64,000 nt of DNA. Origin: Beta vulgaris subsp. vulgaris (Eukaryota; Streptophyta; Magnoliopsida; Caryophyllales; Amaranthaceae). The notes beneath the pieces were generated by a model that was given only the letters and a program-made list of their open reading frames with translations, was not told the origin of the DNA and made no database searches. Of the stretch, positions 20,819 to 31,859 are shown in pieces; position 1 is the first letter of the stretch, and each line of letters opens with the position of its first letter. The stretch is taken from assembly GCF_026745355.1 (NCBI RefSeq), contig NC_079209.1, forward strand, positions 3,479,795 to 3,543,794, written 5' to 3'. Both the position numbers and the translations under genes were made by a program.

Positions 20819-21885
20819 TTTTTTTTAATACTTTCTCTATTTTTTTTATTTTTTTTAACATTTAAAGTTTTATATTACTAATTTTTTTTTTGGTAAACAT
20901 TTATATTACTAATTTGATTATGTTCTTTATGTCTTTTTTTAATACTTTCTCATTTTTTTTTATTTTTTAACATTTAAAGTTTTATATTACTAATTTGATT
21001 ATGTTCTTTATGTCTCGCTATCCTTCATATTCTGAAAAATGTGCAACTTTTACATGTTGCAATTATTTAGAGAATTTACAAGAATATTATAATCAGATTT
21101 CTTTTATGGCACTCTAATATATATATATATATATATTTTTATCATTCTAGCTTGGAGTCTTGATACTATTCATACTTAGAGATAATCTTCTCAAAAAATT
21201 TTCAATTCATAAGAAAAAATATAATCATGCGGGGTATTGTTTGATTCGTCTCAAATTAGTACTTTATTAATATTCAATCGTTATAATTTTTACTAATATA
21301 TAACGGAAGATGTGCATTAGAAGACGCGCACATGAAAATGAGAATGATAAAAAAAACCGAGGGAGTACTATGTAGAAAGTTTAAAAAGAACTCGAAAATC
21401 ATTTGATTTAATTTTCTAAGCACAATCCAATGCGCATAACTATTTTTTTCCAATTTTAACTTTATTAATATTCAATCGTTATAATTTTTACTAATATGTA
21501 ACGGAAGAGCATTAGGAGACGCACACATGAAAGTGAGAATGAAAAAATCATGATATGCACAATGCAAGATCTCTTTCCAATTGGACCATCATTTTTTTTT
21601 AATACTTTCTCTATTTTTTTTATTTTTTTTAACATTTAAAGTTTTATATTACTAATTTTTTTTTTGGTAAACATTTATATTACTAATTTGATTATGTTCT
21701 TTATGTCTTTTTTTAATACTTTCTCATTTTTTTTATTTTTTAACATTTAAAGTTTTATATTACTAATTTGATTATGTTCTTTATGTCTCGCTATCCTTCA
21801 TATTCTGAAAAATGTGCAACTTTTACATGTTGCAATTATTTAGAGAATTTACAAGAATATTATAATCAGATTTCTTTTATGGCAC

Positions 21886-21948
<63 letters not shown>

Positions 21949-22352
21949 TTTTATCATTCTAGCTTGGAGTCTTGATACTATTCATACTTAGAGATAATCT
22001 TCTCAAAAAAATTTCAATTCATAAGAAAAAATATAATCATGCGGGGTATTGTTTGATTCGTCTCAAATTAGTACTTTATTAATATTCAATCGTTATAATT
22101 TTTACTAATATATAACGGAAGATGTGCATTAGAAGACGCGCACATGAAAATGAGAATGATAAAAAAAACCGAGGGAGTATATGTAGAAAGTTTAAAAAGA
22201 ACTCGAAAATCATTTGATTTAATTTTCTAAGCACAATCCAATGCGCATAACTATTTTTTTCCAATTTTAACTTTATTAATATTCAATCGTTATAATTTTT
22301 ACTAATATGTAACGGAAGAGCATTAGGAGACGCACACATGAAAGTGAGAATG
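20774..22352. repeat. 773-bp direct tandem duplication starting inside 7SL copy 2
   Basis: ATCATGATATGCACAATGCA starts at 20774 and again at 21547, and both halves run almost identically to GAAAGTGAGAATGAAAAA. The duplicated unit includes the last 45 bp of the 7SL copy with its T run. It also includes MITE-like sequence (ATCATTCTAGCTTGGAGTC ... GAATGATAAAAAAAACCGAG). The second half has a much longer TA microsatellite (21893-21944). Confidence 0.9.
20819..20826 (+). terminator. Pol III T-run terminator of 7SL copy 2
   Basis: Eight T directly after the conserved end GGACCATCA. Confidence 0.6.
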
Positions 22353-22531
22353 AAAAAAAAAAACCGAGGGAGTATTATGTAGAAAGTTTAAAAAGAACTC
22401 GAAAATCATTTGATTTAATTTCCTAAGCACAATCCAATGCGTATAACTCTTTTTTTCCAATTTTCTCAAATATTTGATTTAAGAATTCACATTGATAGAT
22501 GATTAGGGGCATCATTCAAGCCAACAACTAA

Positions 22532-23317
22532 TCTATCTCTATTACATAAGCCAAGGGAGAAGGTGTGGCGTCCTCTTTTGAAGTGACTAAAATACCCTTA
22601 ATGATCTAATTAATGGAATGAAAAAAATTACTAAAGCAAATCATTTAAAAATTCCCATTCCAACTTGCCATTTAAAACAAGTTTAAAATGGTATATGCAT
22701 CAAATACTTCAATCAAAAATTAAATGGACAAAATATTTATACCTTATAAAAAAAGATGGCATACACAACGTGCACATGAAAAGTCTGAACATTCACTACC
22801 TTTGATACTCTTTAATTCGGTTAAACCAACTCATTATTTTTGTTCTTTCTTTTCAATATTCATTCACAAAAAATTAATGTTAACAATCACTCACAACCTT
22901 TTTATTTTTTTACATTAGCGAATTAATATATCTAAATTCATCTTACTGTTGAATTTTTCACATTTAAGTTTAATCATAAATAAAGTACGAATGAAGTATC
23001 TAATAGAATAGCAAAATTTGAAATTAACGCACGCATCGCGTGCATATGAAGGCTAGTACTAATATATTAAAAGGCGTGCGTAAACGAGGAACGGTGTCAC
23101 ATGGCGCTCTTCCTAGGGAGTTTTAGTTCATGTAATCCATGTACAATAAAAAAAATTAGAAATTGCATAGTATAGGTTTTGATCCCATGACCTCATGGTT
23201 CATGCACTAAAGTTTTAACTACTAAACCAAGTTGTATTTAGTGTTATCATATTAAAGTACAATATTAATAAATGGAAAATTTTCTTACCCGGGGCATAGC
23301 CCGGGATTAATAACTAG
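22532..23317 (+). mobile_element. Composite Helitron with two successive 3' ends
   Basis: Starts TCTATCTCTATTACATAAGC after A (22531). A first 3' end (hairpin GCACGCATCGCGTGC, then AAGGCTAG) ends at 23056. It is followed directly by a 261-bp unit (TACTAATATATTAAAAGGCG ...) that ends with a second hairpin CCCGGGGCATAGCCCGGG and TAATAACTAG at 23317, before T. Copy B has the uninterrupted site CAACAACTGATTTATTTC (42394-42411), so the whole 786 bp arrived at one A/T site. Within the second unit, minus-strand TTGGTTTAGTAG and GGGATCAAAACC resemble tRNA boxes A and B. Confidence 0.85.
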
Positions 23318-23766
23318 TTTATTTCAAAATGGGTGTTCAGCACTTAAAACTTATAATAGTAGATTTCTAGAAGCCGACCATCACGATTCCACGACTACGG
23401 ACTACGGTTGTTGGTAATAATCTTTGAAGTGCTTAATAGTAATTGGAATCAATTATTGCATGGAATTTAATTAGATCTTATGGTACAGAATATAGATAGA
23501 GTTTTCAGGTTAGTTGTAGGCAATTGCCAAAACGTTAAGCAAATTACTTATTAGGAAATAAACTTATGTTTATGGTTTAAATGATAGAAGTGTACACTAA
23601 AATGGTTTAAGTGTCGATTCGATCAGATATGACCCTCAATAAAGATTAATTTTTTGGGAATGTTTATTTGAAAAGAAGAACTGTTATGTCTCACATATTT
23701 GTTCCATTTTTTTAGAATTTTGTACGGAGATATACCAGAGTAATAGTGCATTTTGTGGGGATATAC
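23318..23766. repeat. Host segment shared with 42403-42580, 4425-4536 and 8715-8880
   Basis: TTTATTTCAAAATGGGTGTT ... continues as in copy B. From about 23495 it follows the Helitron target at 4425-4536/8715, then the left arm of the long-inverted-repeat element, ending at the Copia target TATAC. No gene. Confidence 0.75.
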
Positions 23767-23951
23767 TGATAGAATATGATCTTCTATATCATATCTTTGT
23801 AATCTTAACTTTCCTACTCATGTAATATTATCTTTCCTTATGTAAATATCTTACATATCTCTAGTATTACCTACTGTAATTAAGTCTTGTAAAAGTCTTA
23901 TTTAAGAAGACATAATCACTTCAATAGAATTATCAAATTCCATACTTGATA
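23767..23951 (+). repeat. 5' LTR of the Copia element
   Basis: TGATAGAATATGATCTTC...CATACTTGATA. It differs from the 3' LTR by about one substitution and one 1-bp indel, indicating a recent insertion or gene conversion. Confidence 0.95.
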
Positions 23952-23963
23952 TGGTATCACCAG
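23952..23963 (+). other. Primer-binding site (tRNA-Met type) of the Copia element
   Basis: TGGTATCACCAG directly after the LTR. TGGTATCA is the complement of the initiator-tRNA-Met 3' end used by plant Copia elements. Confidence 0.8.
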
Positions 23964-24018
23964 CTTCCTGATCCCCACCCTCCTTTCCTTTTTTTTTCGA
24001 CCCTATCTACCTTCCACC

Positions 24019-25796
24019 ATGACTGATCCCACCTCCAACACCATCCCCAACCGTGTTGAACCTTCCAAACCTCTTATCATGATGAATGTTCAATCCGTCC
24101 AAAAACTCACACCCTCAAATTATCTATCCTGGAAGTCACAAGTTGAAGCTCTCCTAATCGGTTATGATCTTCACCATTTCATTGATGGCACTCAAACTCC
24201 ACCTACACCCACCATCACCACCGATGGTAATGTTGTGCCTAATCCCTCCTACTCCACATGGCTTAGACAAGACAAACTCCTATATGTATGGTGCTATTGC
24301 TGGCACTTTATCTCTCCCTCTTGGCCCCATGATCACTCGTGCTTCCTCCGCTAAAGCCGCGTGGGACATTCTTGCCACCACATATGCTAACCCCTCTCGC
24401 ACTCACATTCAACAACTTAAGGCTCAACTCCGCCAAACCACCAAAGGCTCTCTTTCCATTGATACCTACATTCAAAACATCCGTCGTCTTGTTGACGAAC
24501 TTGCCTTACTTGGGCAACCTGTCCCTCATGAAGACATTACCGATCAAGTTTTAGTTGGTTTGGGCATCAACTCTGCCTTCCAAACTGTTATTGATGGTGT
24601 GCGTAATCGTGATACTCCCATCTCTTTTGAAGCTCTCCATCAAAAACTTAACAGCAAAGAGCTTGAACTTAATCTTCAAAATCGCGAAGTTGCTTCGCTT
24701 TTTCCCCCCACCGCCAACACTACCTCCACTCGCCATCACAATCGTCCTTTCACCACATCCAAACTTGCTCCTTCTTCCCTACATCCTCCCAAACACTACA
24801 AACCCTTTGAAGGAAAATGTCAATGGTGCAATGTAAAGGGCCATGTCCTAGCCTACTGTCCAAATTTCCGTGAGATACACCCTACCATCACCATTCCTCC
24901 TCGTCCGAGCCGTCCTTCAATACCTGCTCAAGCTCACATCGCAACCGCTCAACCGACTTCCTCCCCATCATGGCTTCTTGACAGTGGTGCAAGTCACCAT
25001 GTCACTCATGATCTTGCCACTCACTCTCTTCACTCCCCATATGATGGCAGTGATGAAATCGTGATTGGGGATGGCTCCGGCCTTCCCATCTCTCACTTTG
25101 GTTCTACTTTCCTACCTCTACTTCCTTTAAGTTATCTAATGTTTTATGTGTTCCCTTGATGCATCGTAATATTATCTCCATTTATCAATTTTGTTGTGAT
25201 AACAATGTCCATATTGAATTTTCTTCATCTGGTTTCTATGTCAAGGAACCTAAAACGGGAGCTATCTTATTCCAAGGTTCAAGCCAAAATGGAGTGTACG
25301 AATGGCCTTCATCTATTCCACCCTCTCCTAGTGTCTACACCACAATAAAGACGGTTGATTGGCATCACCGTTTCGGCCATACATCCATCTTCAAAAAATT
25401 TACAGCAACTATTGTCCTCCTTATCTCTCACTTTTACTCACCCTTCTCATTGTAACTCATGTTTAATCAATAAAAGTCATAAACTTCCTTTTGGCATTTC
25501 TAGTGTTACTTCTAGTTCACCTTTAGAGTTGCTATATAGTGATGTTTGGTCCTCCCCTCTTCCCTCCTTTGATAACTATAAATATTATATTCTCTTTGTT
25601 GATCACTATACAAAATATGTTTGGTTCTATCCTATGAAACACAAAAATGACACTCTTACCATCTTTCCTGCCTTCAAAACTTTAGTTGAAAAACAATTCA
25701 ACTCCACCATCAAAACTATTTATTCTGATAATGGTGGAGAGTATCAAGCTTTAGCTCCCTCCCTACTTTGTGCAACATGGCATTCAAAATCTCACA
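24019..25796 (+). pseudogene. Copia gag-protease-integrase, first part (frameshifted)
   Basis: The ATG at 24019 opens a gag frame (UBN2-like region) that shifts near 24290 into the frame running to 25159. A CX2CX4HX4C zinc knuckle (CQWCNVKGHVLAYC) lies at about 24818-24862 and the protease motif DSGAS at about 24980. A second shift before 25156 leads into the pre-integrase HHRFGHTS motif near 25360. A third shift leads to the integrase core (YSDVW, DNGGEY) in 25355-25796, where the CACTA-like element cuts in. These breaks would prevent a working polyprotein. They may be real decay or assembly indels, since the LTRs are nearly identical. Confidence 0.85.
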
Positions 25797-25799
25797 TCT

Positions 25800-27238
25800 C
25801 ACTAGTAGAATAAATTCTATTTGCTGCGGTCAAAAGGTGGCCTATTGCTGCGGTTTTGGGCACGCAGCAATTAAGAGGGCAACAATAGGTAATAATTATA
25901 TTGCTGCGGTTTAAAACCGCAGCAATATCTACGGATATTGCTGCGGTTTTCTAGGCCAAACCGCAGCAATATGTGTTTTTTTCAATATTAAAAAGATACA
26001 CCTATTGTTGCGATTTTGTGCCATACCCGCAGCAATATGTGCACTTTTTCAAAAAAAAAAATTTTTTTTTTAAAATTAAAATCAGAATACTTTAAATGCA
26101 ATTAAAACTAAAATAACTAAAATACAGCATAAGCATAACAATAAGCATAACAATAAGCATAATTTTTTTTGAAACTAAAATCAGAATACTTTAAATGCAA
26201 TTAAAACTAAAGTAACTAAAATACAGCATAAGCATAACAATAAGCATAACAACAGGAACATGCAAATTTATAAAAATATCAATAGAAGACAAAAAAAAAT
26301 GAAGAAAATAAAAATTACAGACATTTAGATCTGAATGGAAAAAAAAATAAATGAAGACAACAAAAAATACAAAAATTTAGATCTAAATTAAAATATAAAA
26401 TAAAGAAAATAAAAAATACATAAGTTTAAATCTAAAGGAAAAACAGAAAAAAAAACTAAAAAGCAAATTAAATCGAGGAACCGCCGGGTTTGAACGGCCG
26501 ACGAGGAGAATCAACGTTGAGGTTCGACGATTTCCGACGAAAGTAGTAGGAGATCGACGAGGAGAATCGCAACCCAACCATTTTAGAAATCAAAGATGTA
26601 GGTGACCAACCCGACTAGATTTTCGCGAAGTTGGTGAAGACGACTAGATTTCGCCGGAGACGAAAACGCGCCGGAGACGAAGACGCGACGAAGACGAACC
26701 AGATTGCGACGAAGACGAACCAGATTGCGACGAAGACGCGATGAAGACGAACCAGATTGCGTGCAGATTATTGAGGAGATTAGAGATGAGAAAATAGAGG
26801 AGTGAGAGAGATGAGAGGTTGAGAGCAGAAGTGAGAGAGGATGAGAGCAGAGAGAGACGTGGTTGAAGAGTGAGGCGGGTGAGGAAAAAATAAACCCTAA
26901 GGATAGAAATGCGTGTTTTATACTCTTTTTTAATATTTTTAAATGATATTGTTGCGGTTCCTTGAAAAAACTGCAGCAATATAATAAAAAATTATTTTTT
27001 AATATTATTTTATTATATGGCTGCGGTTTTTTTACCCAAACCGCAGCAATATTTCGGTCAAATAGTCAACTTTTTTTTCAAAAATTTTCATGTAGATACT
27101 ATATTGCTGCGGTTTTTGGCCAAAACCGCAGCAATATCTTTATTTTATATTTATCTTTTCTTTTCACGTGCTATATTGCTGCGCATAGGTAAAACCGCAG
27201 CAATATCAGCACAGCAAATAACAATTATTCTACTAGTG
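25800..27238. mobile_element. CACTA-like non-autonomous element (TGCTGCGG family), copy 2, inside Copia integrase
   Basis: CACTAGTAGAATAAATTC and its near-inverse ATTATTCTACTAGTG bound 1439 bp, with the 3-bp target duplication TCT (25797-25799, 27239-27241). Subterminal TATTGCTGCGGTTTT/complement pairs occur at 25840-26040 and 26950-27210. On the minus strand, GAGTATAAAACACGC (TATA-like) near 26910 precedes TTAGGGTTTATT and a CT-rich leader. A 59-bp direct repeat (TTTAAATGCAATTAAAACTA..., about 26092 and 26191) lies in the middle. No transposase. Same family as 10940-12373. Confidence 0.92.
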
Positions 27239-27241
27239 TCT

Positions 27242-29157
27242 CCACCTCAGACACCTGAACATAATGGATATGTCGAACGTCGTCATCTTCATATTGTACT
27301 CACTCATGCTTCTATGCCACTGAAATATTGGTCCCATGCCATTCTTACTAGTGTCTATCTTACTAATAGAATGCCAACTCCTACTCTACAAAATCTCACT
27401 CCATATCAAAAACTCTTTGGTCATGTACCGAAATATCATCATCTCCATAACTTTGGATGTTTGTGCTATCCTTGGCTGTCTTTCTTGGTTATTCTGCCAC
27501 TCAACATGCTTATCTTTGTCTTGATACTACTACTCATCGTATTTACGTCTCTCGGCATGTCAAGTTTATTGATGATACTTATCCCTTCACTCAAACTCCT
27601 ACATCTACCTTTGACCCTTCTACTGTTCTTGATGAATGGTGCACCATTCAACTACCTACCATACCCACCCACTCTTCACATTCCTCGCCACCCTCTTCCG
27701 CTGCCTCCCCGCCATCTCCACCTCCCTCCTCTACTACCCTAACTTCACACACGTCCTCCCCTCCCTCTTCTCCCTCTACACACTCATCTCCTCCCCCCCC
27801 CCCCTCCACACCATCCTCCACCTTCCCACCCCTTCCTAACTCGTGCCAAAAATAATATCTACAAACCTATACACAAACTAAACCTTACTGCCCACCTTAA
27901 CCCCACCGAACCTACGTCCATTAAATAAGCCCTTGCTGACCCGCATTGGCGTGCCGCCATGATAACCCAATATCAAGCTCTTATTGACAATAATACATGG
28001 GAACTTGTCCCTTCATCTCCCTCTTATAATCTTGTTGGATGTAAATGGGTATTTCGTATTAAATATACAAAGGAAGGAGCCATTGACAGGTTCAAAGCAC
28101 GCCTTGTGGCCAAGGGCTTCCATCAACGCCCCAGATTAGATTACTCCGAAACATTCAGTCCTGTCATAAAATCCTCCACGGTTCGCCTTGTTCTCTCTCT
28201 TGCCATCACTAATGGTTGGGTCATCTGCCAATTAGATATCAATGATGCATTTCTTCAAGGCACTCTTACGGATGATGTTTATATGGTACAACCCCAAGGG
28301 TTTATTGACAAAACCTATCCTCTTCATGTGTGTTGCTTGGAAAAGGCCCTTTATGGCCTCAAGCAAGCCCCAAGAGCTTGGTATACCGAACTCCGTAACC
28401 ATCTTCTTGGTTCTGGCTTCACCAACTCTGTGATGGATACCTCTCTTTTTTTCTCCAATACTCCAACTAGCTCACTCATTGTAATTGTTTATGTTGATGA
28501 CATTATTGTTACAGGTTCTCACTCCAAAGTTGTCAACACCTTCATCTCCAAGCTTGCTCATCAGTTCTCTTTAAAAGATCTTGGTGATCTTAGCTATTTT
28601 TTGGGTGTTGAAGTTCAACGCAATACTCATGGCTTGTTTCTTCATCAACGTAAATATATACTTGATTTACTTGCTCGTGCTTCCATGAGCGATGCATCTC
28701 CTGTCTCCACCCCTCTTGATGTCAATGCTACACTCACCTTACGTACTGGCACTCCTCTAGATACTCCTACTGAGTATCGTGCTCTCGTCGGTAGCCTACA
28801 ATATCTTTCTCTCACTCGCATGGATATTAGTTTTGCGGTTAATAAGCTCTCTCAGTACATGCACAAACCAACAACTACTCACTGGCAAGCTCTCAAGAGA
28901 TTACTTCGCTACCTTAAAGGCTCCCTTGACCTTGGTTTAAATCTTTCTGCTCACTCACCCAATACTCTTCACGCATTCTCAGATGCGGATTGGGCCGGAA
29001 ATTGTGATGATTATATCTCAACTGGTGCCTACATTGTTTACCTTGGTTGCAATCCTATCTCCTGGAGCTCTAAGAAACAAAAATCAGTTGCTCGCTCATC
29101 TACGGAAATGGAGTATCGTTCCGTTGCTCAGACTGCAGCTGAACTTGAATCCATTCA
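27242..29157 (+). pseudogene. Copia integrase end and reverse transcriptase (frameshifted, then cut by gypsy)
   Basis: The integrase resumes at 27242 with PEHNGYVERRH and the LFGHVPKY region, shifts frame near 27450, and runs through a Pro/Ser-rich linker. The reverse transcriptase frame 27959-29157 is long and open. It starts in the WKLVP-like block (NTWELVPSSPS), with DINDAFLQG near 28228 and the catalytic YVDDIIVTG near 28489. RNase H begins with FSDADWAG near 28977 and contains STEMEYRS near 29098. The frame is broken at 29158 by the gypsy insertion, and the rest is at 38221. Confidence 0.9.
29153..29157. repeat. Target duplication of the gypsy element
   Basis: ATTCA, repeated at 38216-38220. 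Confidence 0.9.
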
Positions 29158-30936
29158 TGTAATACCCCATATTTTTAGTATTTATTTAAATAATAAAATA
29201 TTTATTTTATATTTATTTTCTAAAATAAAAATTTTAAGCAAAGGGTATTTTAGTATTTTCAATGATTTTTAATTATTTTGGCGGGAATATGGCGCCAAAA
29301 TTGAATTTGTTAAGCTTTTGGTATTAAATCCTAGTCAAAAATTTCAAAAAACAAAAAAAAAAAAAAAAATTTTTTTTTTAGGGGCCATATATTCCTACGG
29401 GATTTATGGTGAATGGAGGGAGTTTTGTTTTCCTATAACTTCCAAATTTATGATGGATGTTACAAATCTTGGTTTAATCCCCTAATTTATGGTGAAGGTT
29501 ACAAACTATTTAATTTTTGAAATTAAGTACTACCTATTCTACTCCTATAAATAACCCATACCTTAAGCTATCTTTTCCACACAATAACTTTGAAGAATTC
29601 ATATTCTCTTACTTCAAAGTTCTTCTTTCTCTTCCTATCTATTCTAGTTTTATATTTCTTATTCAAGTTTCAATTTTCTTTGGTTTAAGAAAAATATTTT
29701 CATATTTCTTACTCAAAAATATTATGCTCATGATAGGTCATTCATGTTTAAATTCATGATTAAGTTCATGTGGTAAATTGCTTATTGGTTGGTTATGAGA
29801 AAGCTCAAGTATAAGAACTAGTGAAGATACTAGTATACTTTTTGTGCAAGATCAAGGTACGTTATGTAGCTAGATCTTTTGAAAAGTGGTTTTATTGATA
29901 AAGTTGTTTATTGATCTAATGGTTGGATTGGTTTAGAAATTTATTTGAAATGGTTAAAATTTTTATTATTCACTCTTGAAAGTGAAAAGAAGGAATGATT
30001 TTATCAATCATTTTCATATAGAAGTTTTGTTATTCTTTTCGGAAAAATTAAATTATTTTTACAAGGAAAGGTTGATTGGTTTTTATGAACTTTGAATGTT
30101 CAAAAAGTTGTTTATGAGGAAAGGAGGTTTATTCATGACTTACAAGTCATATTATTATTATTTCCGCTTGATTAATATCAAGAGATTCAAAGTCCACTTG
30201 TTGGCAATTATAGTTACCCCTTGATATAGCTCCGTGATGGGATGACTAGCTTGGGGGTGTGCACACTTAGCAAAATAGAAGGGTGATAAGAAGAGGAATT
30301 GTTTTCAGGATTATTTTTAATCCAAGTGGTTTCGAAAGAGTTTGTTCTTAAAAGTTATTCTTGAATAATTATTCAAGTGTTTGGAAAGAGTTTGTTCTTA
30401 AAAGGTTATTCTTGAATTATTATTCAAGTGTTTGGAAAGAGCTTGTTCTTTTTCTTGAATTATTATTAAGTGTTTGAAAATAGTTAATCTTAAAGAGTTA
30501 TTCTTGAATTATTGGTGATGGAGTTTTCGAAACGAAAAAATTATTTATGAACTAACAAATGTGTTACTTATCTAGTACATTTCTACTCAGTTTATACTGA
30601 GCGTATTTACTTTTTCCTATTTAGCTTTGCCCTGTTTACCTTTTTGGTAAGCAGATTTGTAGGTGAATTTTGGATGTGCATGAGAGCATACTAGGAAGGG
30701 GGATCTTCACCTAGATTAGAGTGTTTCATTTATTTTGAGTATTGGGACAATATTTACTTTTATTAATAAAAAGTATTATTATTATTTTTGGTTAAAGTCT
30801 TCCGTGCAAGTTATTTTGGTTAGTTAGTAGTTGGTTGCCGAAAGCGTGTTAGTCACGTGGCGGTAATACTCCTAAATTACTCAAATATTATTTATTAAAT
30901 TATTTATTTAAAAGTGAGTAATTTGGGGGTGTTACA
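29158..30936 (+). repeat. 5' LTR of the gypsy element
   Basis: Contains a TATA box CCTATAAATAACCC near 29543, absent as such from the 3' LTR (CCAATAAATACC), and a long homopolymer A/T tract near 29350. Compared with the 3' LTR it differs by a 10-bp indel, many 1-bp homopolymer indels and a few percent substitutions. Minor ORFs inside are not genes. Confidence 0.95.
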
Positions 30937-30939
30937 AAG

Positions 30940-30948
30940 TGGTATCAG
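30940..30948 (+). other. Primer-binding site of the gypsy element
   Basis: TGGTATCAG three bases after the 5' LTR, the tRNA-Met type used by chromoviruses. Confidence 0.75.
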
Positions 30949-31859
30949 TTTTTCAAGTGTTGAAAAAGATAAAGTTGAATATTAAAATTAATGAGTAGAC
31001 ATAAGATGGGCATATAGAGTTTCGCATTTGCATTTAAATTTTTTGTTAAGTTTAATTGTTTTCTTTTTGACGATTTGTATAGATGCATCTTGCTAGTACC
31101 ACAAAAATGTATGTATATATATTTATTTATTTTTTATTTGGAAAGATAAAGGGTGTAGTCATGTTGGGGTGACAAGCTCTGTCTAGGATTAGGAAGGCTC
31201 TCCCCGACGCGTGGGTAACTTCCTTACCTGGGAGCTATAATCACCTTGGCTATTCTATATCTTGAAATCAAGTACACTTTAAAATTTTGAAATAAATATT
31301 TTAAGCCATAGTGGTGCATTAGTACAAATTTGATCATATTTTTTAGTTACATATATATTAATATTACTTTTATGATGTTGTTGTAATATTTTTTTTTTTT
31401 GCTTTTATATGATTGTTGTTGGAAGTTGAGGAAAAAGTTTATGTTATTCCCTATGTATGGGATAAGCAAGGAGTCATGCTGCATTGGCGAGCAAATAGTA
31501 GTACTATATGTATTTTTTTACCTCTCGAAAATACTCAGGCCAGTCTGATTATATGGCCATTGATGAGCTGGAGAATGTTATATAGACAGATACGTACCAG
31601 AGTTTGAAGTTTCAGTAACTAGACATAATAGTTTTGTTTTGGCCATGAACGCTAATTGTCTTAAGAATATTTTGATACACTCAAATATTCTAGTAGTTGT
31701 TATTATAAGGCTAATATTTGGCCATGATATATGAAATATGTGATTGCTATGTTTTGAATAGTTATACTTACGTGTTATTGAATTTTTTGGTAGTTAACAA
31801 CTATTCTATGAATGTTAGTTGAAATTTATCCTCAAACACCCTTATATCTAGAAAATGGC
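30949..31859. other. Gypsy leader between primer site and gag
   Basis: Non-coding leader with degenerate sequence. A 64-codon frame near 31413 is not recognised. Confidence 0.5.

Noticed and set aside
31413..31607. 64-codon frame in the gypsy leader
   Set aside because: Short, in a non-coding leader, no gag similarity.
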